Source: Myxococcales bacterium
Lineage (GTDB): Bacteria; Myxococcota_A; Bradymonadia; UBA7976; UBA1532
DNA: 64,000 bases
Direction of reading: 5' to 3'
NCBI GenBank assembly: GCA_020633435.1
Contig: JACKDP010000001.1
Span: forward strand, 1,240,001 to 1,304,000
Below, piece by piece: positions 35,401 through 42,087 of this stretch. Positions within the stretch are counted from its first letter, which is position 1, and each line of letters starts with the position of its first letter. The notes beneath the pieces were generated by a model. That model saw only the letters and a list, made by a program, of their open reading frames with translations. It was not told the DNA's origin and did not search any database. The position numbers and the translations under genes are program-made.

Positions 35401-37453
35401 ACAGCCGCTGCAGGGCGCGCAGGGTGGGCAGGTGGTCGCCGGCCAGCTCCAGGGCCGCCTCGAACGCCTCGATGGCCCCATCCGGGTCGTCCAGCCGATC
35501 GCGCAGGATCTCGCCGCGCTTGGAGTGCAGGTCGACCTTCTCGCGGGGCGACTCGGCCAGCTCCGCCTCGGTGGCGAAGAGCTCGCAGAGCTCGGCCCAG
35601 CGGCCCGTCCGCCGCGCGATGCGCCCCATGGCCTGCAGCGCCGGCAGGAACCGGGGATCGAACGACAGCGCCTGCTCCAGGTAGCGGCGCGCCCGGTCCA
35701 GGTCACCGAGGGCCCGCTCGGCCAGCTCGGCGCTGCGCACCAGCAGCGTGAGCCGCGGCCCCTCCGAGTCGAGCAGCTCCAGCTCGCGCTCGTTGGCGTC
35801 CAGTAGATCGGCGAAGCGGCCGGTGCGCGCGCAGAGGCGGGCGATCTGGCGCACGGCCTCGACGTGATCGGGGAAGAGGACCAGCACCTTGCGCCACGCG
35901 GCGATGGCGCGGTCGGGATCGTTGAGCTGCAGGGCGTGCACCTCGGCGATGCGGCCGAGGGCGTAGACCTGATCGACGGCGTCCTCGGCCCGCTCGGCCT
36001 CGCCCTCCAGCAAGGCGACGTAGCCCGCCCAGTCCCCCACCCGCACCAGCATGCGGCCGAGGGCCTTGGCGGCCAGCATGAACTCGGGATCGGCGTCGAC
36101 GGCGTGTCGATAGGCGGCGGCGGCCGCGGCCGGATCGTCGCGCTGCAGCTCGTGGATCTCGCCGATCTTGAAGTAGCGGGCGGCCCGGGCGCGCTCGTCG
36201 GTGATGGCCCGCAGCTCCGCCTCGTGCAGGGCCACGAGGCCGTTCCAGTCCCCGCGATCCGCCAGGATGCGCCCGAAGGTGCGCACCGCCGGCTGCCAGG
36301 TGGGCGCCTCGTCCAGCAACGCGCGCAGCACCTCGATGGCCCCGCGCTCGTCGCCCAGCCGATCCAGGCGCACGAGGGCGAGCTGCCAGCGGTGATCCAC
36401 CCGCGCGACCGGGTCGGTCGAGATCGCCACCAGCCGCTCCAGGGCCTCGGCCGCCGCCGCCCACTCGCCGCTGCGGCTGCGCAGCTCCACCACCAGCTCC
36501 AGGGCCATGGGGGCCCGGGCGTCGGCGTTGATGGCCTGGTCGAGCAGCGACAGCGCGCCGATGACGTCGTCCAGCTCCTCGGCGCAGGTGCGGGCCAGCT
36601 CCGTCAGCAGGCGGGCGCGCTGCCCGGGGGGCAGGAAGGCCGCGAAGCGCGCGCTCACGTCCACCTGGCTCGCGTGCCGGCCAGCGGCGCGGTAGACGCG
36701 GCCGAGCAGGGCCAGGACCTGCGGATCGACGGGGCTGTGGCTGAGCAGCGGCTCGAGCAGGGCGGCGGCGGCGTCCACCTCGCCCACGGCCAGGTGGGAG
36801 CGGGCGGCCTCGACGGCCAGGCTGTGGGCCAGGGCGGGCTCGGCCTCATGGCGCGCCGCGCGGGCCAGGGCCAGGCGGGCCGTCGGCGCGTCCCCGGCCT
36901 CCTGGGCCGCGTGGGCCAGGCTGCGGGCCAGGTCGGGATCGTCGGGCCAGAGCTCCAGCGCCCGGCGGTAGCACGTCAGGGCGTCGGCCGGGCGCTTGAA
37001 CCGGCTGAGGTAGATGTCGCCCTGCATGCGCAGGAGCTCCACCTTGCGGGCGGCCGACGGGTGCACCCGCACCTCGGCCTCGGCCAGCCGCAGCACCATG
37101 GGCCAGCGGCCCGCCCGCGAGAAGATGCGCTGGCCGGCCTGCAGCGTCGGCAGGTGGGTCGGATCGTAGCGCAGGGCCCGCTGGTAGAAGCGCACCGCCC
37201 GGCGGTGATCGCCCAGCTCCCGCTCGTGGATCCGCCCGATTTCATAGGACAACATGGCCCGCCGGCGGGGGTCCACCGAGGCGGTGATCTCGCGCTCGTA
37301 GGTCTCGAGGGTGACCCGCACCTGCTCCCAGCGATCCGCCGAGAGCGGGGCCCCCGTGGCCGAGGCCGGCACGACGGTGGGCTCCTCCGTGCGCTGGCTG
37401 CGCTCGGGCCCGAACCAGCCGCGGTCGATGCCGTCGTCGCCGTCGTCTCGCAT
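32459..37453 (-). CDS. Giant TPR protein (1,664 aa)
   Basis: The product is almost entirely helical, with some thirty or more TPR or TPR-like units. Clear ones include AVRFYQRALRYDPTHLPTL and ARRYLEQALSFDPRFLPALQ, with recurring ExxxDD and LxRAA-type turns. There is no signal peptide or membrane helix, so it is probably a cytoplasmic scaffold. The last 300 residues differ: SDRLPEIFAPASG and VLGEALEQLSAGEQAFAIA mark a non-repetitive helical domain I do not recognise. The N-terminus is acidic (MRDDGDDGIDRGW). Long TPR proteins with a distinctive C-terminal domain recur in Myxococcota genomes. It has no close operon partner: 49 bp separate its stop from the isomerase start and 102 bp lie upstream. 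Confidence 0.88.
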   Translation of the reverse strand: MRDDGDDGIDRGWFGPERSQRTEEPTVVPASATGAPLSADRWEQVRVTLETYEREITASVDPRRRAMLSYEIGRIHERELGDHRRAVRFYQRALRYDPTHLPTLQAGQRIFSRAGRWPMVLRLAEAEVRVHPSAARKVELLRMQGDIYLSRFKRPADALTCYRRALELWPDDPDLARSLAHAAQEAGDAPTARLALARAARHEAEPALAHSLAVEAARSHLAVGEVDAAAALLEPLLSHSPVDPQVLALLGRVYRAAGRHASQVDVSARFAAFLPPGQRARLLTELARTCAEELDDVIGALSLLDQAINADARAPMALELVVELRSRSGEWAAAAEALERLVAISTDPVARVDHRWQLALVRLDRLGDERGAIEVLRALLDEAPTWQPAVRTFGRILADRGDWNGLVALHEAELRAITDERARAARYFKIGEIHELQRDDPAAAAAAYRHAVDADPEFMLAAKALGRMLVRVGDWAGYVALLEGEAERAEDAVDQVYALGRIAEVHALQLNDPDRAIAAWRKVLVLFPDHVEAVRQIARLCARTGRFADLLDANERELELLDSEGPRLTLLVRSAELAERALGDLDRARRYLEQALSFDPRFLPALQAMGRIARRTGRWAELCELFATEAELAESPREKVDLHSKRGEILRDRLDDPDGAIEAFEAALELAGDHLPTLRALQRLYALKGDAAREAEAVAAEVEHVRDPFARAMLLDRLGRLHATLDQPERAAAAWSRAVDEVPDFRQALQGLLDAQAEAGDFEALIETHRRLAESASSPEEAVQPWLEVARVAAENLRRPVVAVDALETVLKLHPGHLGALLTLERLYQSAGDAPELCRIYDELLDVVVAPASRADILCRRARVLSELMGDDVAAQADYLAALTLEPNRREALVWVENRAAETGDVESLAGVLERRLAMSDAPNERQMVLSRAADVLRRSGRLREAAHCFEAVLEMDPDAVVAIRALREVYEALGDDERALHLAEAEGRRSLDPETAAALLVEAGITREAAEQDPEGALADYLEAMARNPEDLAAVAAVRRICERLGRFEVLADAMEERALAGRTARLERTLEVARLRVGRLNQPDGAVRLLERVLADGVGDASATVLRQVADLFTELAAWRQAADVYATLCARSDDVMLRRAVVYRLASIYQEKLADPVRAAECLQLILDEHPNEVDARARLARVAVDQGDLERARALLREAIALTPDPLRAAPLRGRLARLEVEAGALEAAMLLLEPAVAVVPDDFALAELLAVVCVRLGYPDRLRGVLRAAIDAVTELPTTANRLRRLMAEQTLAAGGRVGEALADLEEAIAAAPEDVGLRETHAHLASRSAEHLGAAIASRRWLALRSPLDFENLRELRRLCTRAGRFDQAYELARLLTGLEQASAADAEAIQRWHAGVRKRPSRVVEEADRRAMRAPSEPPGVAEVLAVLSDRLPEIFAPASGARPRPLPDGIMDVAMGVADALGMDLPTLALDGRSLDQSLPLPDGRLVLGEALEQLSAGEQAFAIATQLELHRRGLTALTRWAPTALRGLLEALAAATGHKVQGVALSADQIASRASALAPRLAQFAGDVELQAALDRLRRLLAGLEIASARAAFLISAHRIGLLVCGGVLPAINALHRVAGDVPPQRVPGLGDLVRWVVAEPYFAQRRSLGLAPAP

Positions 37454-37555
37454 GATCTCACCCCGCCGAGGACGGTAGGGAACTATCCTACATGAACCGA
37501 CCCCGCAAGGGGGCTGAAATCTATCATTCCCTGGTGGTCCTCGCGAGGAAAGACC

Positions 37556-38527
37556 TCAATGGATGGTAGGGCCGTCGTCCAGCCCGCCCCGCGACCCCCG
37601 GCCCACCACCGCGATGTCGTCCGCGACCAGCGCCTCCTCCTGGGCCTGCAGCCGCGCGAAGCGGGCCAGCCGCAGGCGCCGCCGCCGGCGCCACCCGAGC
37701 ACGAGGAGCACCGTGGCCACCGCCCAGAGCGTCGTGGAGCCGAAGATGATGGGCAGCCAGCCCCACCAGACCTCGAGGCTGCGCCGCCAGGCTTGCTCCA
37801 GCTCGCCCGGCGTCTGCCCGAAGCTGGCCTCCAGCGCCGCGTGGAAGGGCTCGCCCCCCGCCGCCCGGGCCAGGAACCGCTGGAACGCCGGGGTGCCATG
37901 GGTCGACTCCAGCCAGCCCACGAAGTGCACCGACTGGGCGTAGGCGATGCCCACGCGCTGCCCGCCCGACGCCGGGAAGCCCCGCGACAGCTCGTCGAGG
38001 CCGAGCAGGTTGCCCACCGTCGCCGCCTCCGTGAGCAGCCACGCGCGCTCGAAGGCGAAGCCCTCCGACTGCCGGATGGCCAGGCCCTCCATGAACCAGG
38101 TGGGGAGCTGCCCCGCGCCGCGGAAGTGCCCCACCGCGACGTGGCTGATCTCGTGCTGCAGCGTCACGTCGAGGGGCCCGGGGGCCTGGCCGGCGTGCAG
38201 GAAGATCTCCCGGGTGGCCGGGTAGGCGAGCCCCTCGGCCCAGTGCGGCGGCGGCCGGCCGCCATGCCGGGCGGCGGCCTCGTCCAGCATGTCGCCCTCG
38301 TCGCGCAGCAGGGTGATGCGCGTCGGCTCCGTGGCCTGGACGCCCAGCTCGCCGTAGATGCGGGCGTGGTGGGCCTCGACCTGCGCCTCCAGGGCCCGGG
38401 CGCGGCCGGCCAGGCCGGGGGTGTACTCGATGACGTAGTGGGCGGTGCGGAGGGTCTCGAGCTCGCGCGCCTGGGCGGGGGCGACGAGGGCCAGCAGCGC
38501 CAGCGCCAGCCCCGCCAGCCGCAACAT
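37556..38527 (-). CDS. Exported peptidase-MA-type metalloprotease with C-terminal membrane anchor
   Basis: The 323-residue protein has a signal peptide (MLRLAGLALALLALVAPAQA) and the zinc motif HEISHVAVGH at 125-134. A following LPTWFMEGLA supplies Glu147 as probable third ligand; this is the peptidase-MA/gluzincin arrangement. A single membrane helix (about 274-292, FGSTTLWAVATVLLVLGW) and an Arg-rich cytoplasmic tail end the protein, so the active site faces the periplasm. Its substrate is unknown. It starts within the divIVA stop (TGATG), linking it to a cell-pole/division-type coiled-coil protein and to proC, and it may act in envelope remodelling. The long open frame upstream belongs to other genes. 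Confidence 0.88.
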   Translation of the reverse strand: MLRLAGLALALLALVAPAQARELETLRTAHYVIEYTPGLAGRARALEAQVEAHHARIYGELGVQATEPTRITLLRDEGDMLDEAAARHGGRPPPHWAEGLAYPATREIFLHAGQAPGPLDVTLQHEISHVAVGHFRGAGQLPTWFMEGLAIRQSEGFAFERAWLLTEAATVGNLLGLDELSRGFPASGGQRVGIAYAQSVHFVGWLESTHGTPAFQRFLARAAGGEPFHAALEASFGQTPGELEQAWRRSLEVWWGWLPIIFGSTTLWAVATVLLVLGWRRRRRLRLARFARLQAQEEALVADDIAVVGRGSRGGLDDGPTIH

Positions 38528-39117
38528 CAGCCCGGCGGCGTGGTGTCGGACTCCTCGCGCTCGGTCGCGTCCGGGGCGGCCCCCGTCCGCCGGCGGCGGC
38601 TCGCGCCCGGCAGATCGACGGCGCGCCGGGCCTGCACCCGGGCCTCCTCGGCCCGCGAGGCCTCCCGATCCAGCTCCTCGTGGGTCTCCACCAGGCGCCG
38701 GTGGGCGTCCAGGATGCCCGACAGCTCGGCCAGCAGCCGCGCCTTCTGCCGCCGCAGCACATGGTACTGCTCGGTGAGCTGCACCACCCGCTCGCGGCTC
38801 GACGCCACGATCTTGTCGGCGTGCAGCTCCGCCTCCGCCCGGATGAGCTCCGCCTCCTTGCGGGCGCTCTCCTTGATCTCCTCGGTCATGCGGCCGGCGC
38901 TGACCAGGGCCTCCCGCAGGCGCGACTCGTTCTCGCGATACTCCCGCAGGTTCTCGTCGCGCCGGCGCAGCTCCTCCTCGAGCTGCTTGTTCTCGCGGAT
39001 CACCTCCTCCAGCTCCCGGGAGACCTGGGAGAGGAAGGTGTTCACCTCGTTGGCGTCGTAGCCCCGCAGGACCACCCGAAACTGCTTCTGATCGACGTCG
39101 AGCGGGGTGATGCTCAC
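38527..39117 (-). CDS. divIVA: DivIVA-domain coiled-coil protein
   Basis: The 196-residue protein begins MSITPLDVDQKQFRVVLRGY, continues DANEVNTFLSQVSRELEE and then a long coiled coil to about residue 160. The N-terminal PLDxxxxxFxxxxRGYdxxEVxxFL signature is that of DivIVA/GpsB, which recognises negatively curved membrane and places growth or division factors at poles and septa. The C-terminus is Arg-rich then acidic and disordered. It starts at GTG 39117, overlapping the proC stop as GTGA, and its own stop overlaps the peptidase-MA start. DivIVA proteins occur in Gram-positive bacteria and in deltaproteobacterial lineages; linkage to proC/YggS is widespread. Confidence 0.9.
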   Translation of the reverse strand: MSITPLDVDQKQFRVVLRGYDANEVNTFLSQVSRELEEVIRENKQLEEELRRRDENLREYRENESRLREALVSAGRMTEEIKESARKEAELIRAEAELHADKIVASSRERVVQLTEQYHVLRRQKARLLAELSGILDAHRRLVETHEELDREASRAEEARVQARRAVDLPGASRRRRTGAAPDATEREESDTTPPG

Positions 39118-39905
39118 GCGTCCTCCAGTTCCTGGGATCGGGCGGTCGCCGCGAGGACCGCCTCCAGCAGCGCGGCCCGCAGGCCGGCCTTTTCGAGGGC
39201 CCTGAGCCCTTGCATCGTCGTTCCACCAGGCGAAGCCACCGCGTCTTTGAGGATCGCGGGGTGGATGCCCTCGAGCGCCGCCAGGGTGCCAGACCCCGCC
39301 ACGACGCGGGCCGCCAGCCGCAGGGCCTGGGCCCGGGGCAGGCCCGCCGCCACCGCCCCGTCCGCCAGGGCCTCCATGGCCACGAAGAGGAAGGCGGGGC
39401 CGCTGCCCACGAGGGCCGTTCCTACATGGAAAAGCTTTTCCTGATCAAGAACTTCCACATGGCCGACGGCCTGGAAGAGGCGCACCGCGCGGGCCACGGC
39501 GGCGCCGTCCGTCGCCCCGCCCAGCACCAGGGAGGCCCCGGCGCCGACGCGCGCGGCGACGTTCGGCATGATGCGCACCACCTCGGCCGGGCGGCAGGCC
39601 GCCAGCAGCGCCGCCCGCGGCACCCCCGCGGCCACGGAGAGCACCACCTGCCCCGCGCGGAACGGCAGGCCCGCGGCCACGCTGGTGATCTGCCCCGGCT
39701 TCACGGCCAGGACGATGACCTCCGAGGCCGCCACCACCTCGGCGGGCGAGGCGGCCAGCACGCCGAAGCGCTCGGCCGTCGTCGCCGCCGACTGCCGCGC
39801 CGCGACGCGGACGCCGGCCCGCTCGACGACGCCCGCCGCCAGCCAGCCCGCCAGGAGCGCCTGGCCGAGCTGGCCGCAGCCCAGGAAGCCTACCTGCGTC
39901 TCCAT
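39114..39905 (-). CDS. proC: Pyrroline-5-carboxylate reductase ProC
   Basis: The 263-residue NADPH-dependent enzyme makes the last step of proline synthesis. The Rossmann motif VGFLGCGQLGQALLAGW is at the N-terminus. VKPGQ, IMPNVAARVGAGAS and VGSGPAFLFVAMEALADGAV follow, ending in SPGGTTMQGLRALEKAGLR, the family's catalytic and dimer-forming segment. The ATG at 39905 is preferred over 39920 because the Rossmann strand then begins at residue 5. It overlaps divIVA by four bases and lies 54 bp downstream of the maf-yggS fusion. Both genes commonly sit beside proC, so this may be one operon of five. Confidence 0.95.
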   Translation of the reverse strand: METQVGFLGCGQLGQALLAGWLAAGVVERAGVRVAARQSAATTAERFGVLAASPAEVVAASEVIVLAVKPGQITSVAAGLPFRAGQVVLSVAAGVPRAALLAACRPAEVVRIMPNVAARVGAGASLVLGGATDGAAVARAVRLFQAVGHVEVLDQEKLFHVGTALVGSGPAFLFVAMEALADGAVAAGLPRAQALRLAARVVAGSGTLAALEGIHPAILKDAVASPGGTTMQGLRALEKAGLRAALLEAVLAATARSQELEDA

Positions 39906-39959
39906 CCATCCCCCTGGCATCCGGTGCCGCGGCGAGGGTAGACCAAACCGCGCCCGGCG

Positions 39960-41237
39960 TCAGCCACGGCCGCCGAAGAGGGCGGTGCCGACGCGCACCA
40001 GCGTCGCGCCCTCGGCGATGGCCTCCCGGTAGTCCCCCGACATGCCCATGGACAGCTCCGGCAGGGGGCTCGCCGGCGTGGCCAGGGCGTCGCGCAGGCG
40101 GCGCAGGGCCGCGAACCGCCGCCGCGCCGCGGCTGGCTCCTCGGGGGGCGGGATGGCCATCAGCCCGTCGAGCCGCACCCCCGCCACCCCGTGCAGGGCC
40201 TCGACCGCGGCCGGCGCCTCGGCGGGCGTCACGCCCCCCTTCGTCGCCTCGTCCGCCAGGTCCACCTGCAGCAGGATGGGCAGCACCCGCCCTGCGTCCG
40301 CGGCCGCGCGACCCAGCGCCTCCGCCGCCCGCACCGACTCCACGGCGTGCACCCGGTCGGCGTGCTCGGCGATGAAGCGGGCCTTGTTGCGCTGGACCCG
40401 CCCGATGAAGTGCCAGGCGGGGGCCTGGGAACCCAGCGCCTCCACCTTCTCGCGCCACTCCTGCACATAGCTCTCGCCCAGCGGCGTCAGGCCGCGGCGC
40501 CGCGCCTCCACCAGCTTCTCGATGGGCTGGGACTTGCTCACCCCCACCAGCGTCACGGCGTCCGGGGCCCGGCCCGCGGCCACCGACGCGGCGGCGATCT
40601 GCCCGCGGAGGCGAGCCAGGCGGGGCATGAAGCCGAAGGGAAACGCCAGGATGCCAGCCGCCTCCAGGGCCTCGCAGACCTCGGCGAGGGGCAGCCCGAC
40701 CACGCCGTCGTAGCTGCCCTCCACCCCCACCACGAAGGGACCGGCCCCGCTCTGGATGCCATAGGCGCCCGCCTTGTCGAGGGGATCCCCGGTCGCGACA
40801 TAGGCCGCGATCTCCGCCGCGTCCAGCGGCCGGAACGTCACGGCCGTGGTCGTCTCGCCGACGAGGGACCGGCCATCCTGGGCCTGCAGGGCCCACGCGG
40901 TGATGACATGGTGCGTCTGCCCGGCGAGGTCGCGCAGCATCGCGGTCGCCTCGTCGGCGTCGGCGGGCTTGCCGAAGATGCGGGATCCCAGCGCGACCAC
41001 CGTGTCACAGCCGAGGGCCCACGGCAGCGCCGGCACGGCCGCCAGGCCCGCCAGCGCCTTCTCCTCCGCCATCCGGCAGGCGAAGGCCAGGGGGGCCTCC
41101 CCGGGCCGAGGCACCTCGGACACATCCACGGGTCGCAGGTGCACGGGGACGCCGGCCCCCTCCATGAACGCGCGACGCCGCGGAGAGCCCGAGGCCAGCG
41201 TCAGCGCCGGCTCGCCGCCAGAAGAATCGACACGCAC
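39960..41237 (-). CDS. Maf nucleotide pyrophosphatase fused to YggS-type PLP-binding protein
   Basis: One uninterrupted frame of 425 residues joins two usually separate proteins. Residues 11-195 are Maf: LASGSPRRR, the catalytic Asp in GCDTVVALG (Asp78) and DPLDKAGAYGIQSGAG. Maf hydrolyses non-canonical nucleoside triphosphates. Residues 203-425 are YggS/PLPBP, which maintains PLP and amino-acid homeostasis: VTLVGVSKSQP (Schiff-base Lys235), WHFIGRVQRNK and MGMSGDYREAIAEGATLVRVG. The usual GENxVQE is GESYVQE here. The start is GTG 41237 with GGGAG upstream. It diverges from lexA across a 94-bp region containing both LexA boxes. No stop or frameshift lies between the domains. Confidence 0.92.
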   Translation of the reverse strand: MRVDSSGGEPALTLASGSPRRRAFMEGAGVPVHLRPVDVSEVPRPGEAPLAFACRMAEEKALAGLAAVPALPWALGCDTVVALGSRIFGKPADADEATAMLRDLAGQTHHVITAWALQAQDGRSLVGETTTAVTFRPLDAAEIAAYVATGDPLDKAGAYGIQSGAGPFVVGVEGSYDGVVGLPLAEVCEALEAAGILAFPFGFMPRLARLRGQIAAASVAAGRAPDAVTLVGVSKSQPIEKLVEARRRGLTPLGESYVQEWREKVEALGSQAPAWHFIGRVQRNKARFIAEHADRVHAVESVRAAEALGRAAADAGRVLPILLQVDLADEATKGGVTPAEAPAAVEALHGVAGVRLDGLMAIPPPEEPAAARRRFAALRRLRDALATPASPLPELSMGMSGDYREAIAEGATLVRVGTALFGGRG

Positions 41238-41251
41238 GATAAGCTCCCTGT

Positions 41252-41281
41252 TGACAGGCTGATCGCCCGTTCAGTAGTTTC
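41252..41281 (+). promoter_or_regulatory. lexA promoter
   Basis: A perfect TTGACA (41252-41257) is followed after 18 bases by TAGTTT, a weak -10. LexA box 1 fills the spacer, which would block polymerase. This is the only plausible promoter between the divergent maf-yggS and lexA genes on the plus strand. Confidence 0.55.
41260..41276 (+). promoter_or_regulatory. LexA operator box 1
   Basis: CTGATCGCCCGTTCAGT agrees at 15 of 17 positions with the Myxococcus-type LexA consensus as I recall it (CTRHAMRYBYGTTCAGS). It sits between the lexA -35 and -10 elements, which fits autorepression. Confidence 0.6.
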
Positions 41282-41289
41282 GGCATGCA

Positions 41290-41306
41290 CTTGAATTCCG
41301 TTCAGT
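41290..41306 (+). promoter_or_regulatory. LexA operator box 2 (half-conserved)
   Basis: CTTGAATTCCGTTCAGT shares the CGTTCAGT half of box 1 exactly 30 bp downstream, about three helical turns, so two LexA dimers could bind the same face. The left half matches less well. The site ends 26 bp before the lexA start. Confidence 0.5.
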
Positions 41307-41331
41307 GCTGCACATGCGGTCAGGAGGTTCC

Positions 41332-41964
41332 GTGAAAGGGCTGACCCCTCGACAGAAGCTGATCCTGGATTTCATCACCGACTCGGTAAAGCGTCACGGC
41401 TTTCCGCCGACGATCCGCGAGATCGGTGATCACATGGGGATCCGCTCGACGAATGGTGTGAACGACCACCTCAAGGCCCTGGAGCGCAAGGGCTTTCTCA
41501 GCCGCGACGAGCTCAAGAGCCGCGCCATGCGCCCCGTGGGGGTCAGCGAGCTCGAGCCGGTGATCCCGGGCGACCTGGTGGCGGTGCCCCTGCTGGGGCG
41601 GGTGACCGCGGGCGCCCTCGACGCCGCCATCGAGGTCCCCGAAGACACCGTGCACATGGATCGGCTGCTCATCGGCCCCCACCGCGAGGTGTTCGCGCTG
41701 CGGGTCCGGGGCGAGTCCATGATCGACGCCGGCATCCACGACGGGGACTACGTCTTCGTGAAGAAGACGTCGCACGCCGAGCAGGGCGAGATCGTGGTGG
41801 TGCTCGTCGAGCAGGAAGCGACGTGCAAGCGCTTCTTCCGGGAGGGGGACGTCATCCGGCTCCAGCCCGAGAACTCGACCATGGAGCCCATCCTGATCCA
41901 CCGGCGGGAGTTCCGCGAGACGCAGGTGCTGGGCAAGGTCGTGGGCATCTACCGCCGGTTCTGA
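41332..41964 (+). CDS. lexA: SOS transcriptional repressor LexA
   Basis: The 210-residue protein starts at GTG 41332 with CAGGAGG five bases upstream; an open frame back to 41305 runs through operator box 2. The N-terminal winged helix-turn-helix reads LTPRQKLILDFI, then PPTIREIGDHMGIRSTNGVN. The self-cleavage site is Ala93-Gly94 (VTAGALD), with catalytic Ser129 in RGESMID and Lys166 in EATCKRFF. It represses DNA-damage genes and is cleaved on RecA activation. Two LexA-like boxes in its promoter indicate autoregulation. Length and residue order are standard. Confidence 0.97.
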   Translation: MKGLTPRQKLILDFITDSVKRHGFPPTIREIGDHMGIRSTNGVNDHLKALERKGFLSRDELKSRAMRPVGVSELEPVIPGDLVAVPLLGRVTAGALDAAIEVPEDTVHMDRLLIGPHREVFALRVRGESMIDAGIHDGDYVFVKKTSHAEQGEIVVVLVEQEATCKRFFREGDVIRLQPENSTMEPILIHRREFRETQVLGKVVGIYRRF

Positions 41965-42087
41965 GCGGCGCGCGGGCGGCCGCGGGGTGGCCGGTCGCGG
42001 GTCCGCGAGGCCCGGGCGGAGGCCCGCGCGGGCCGGTGCGGCGTGGGCCGGTTGATTTCCCCTGCGGGTTCCCGTAGACGACGAGCT

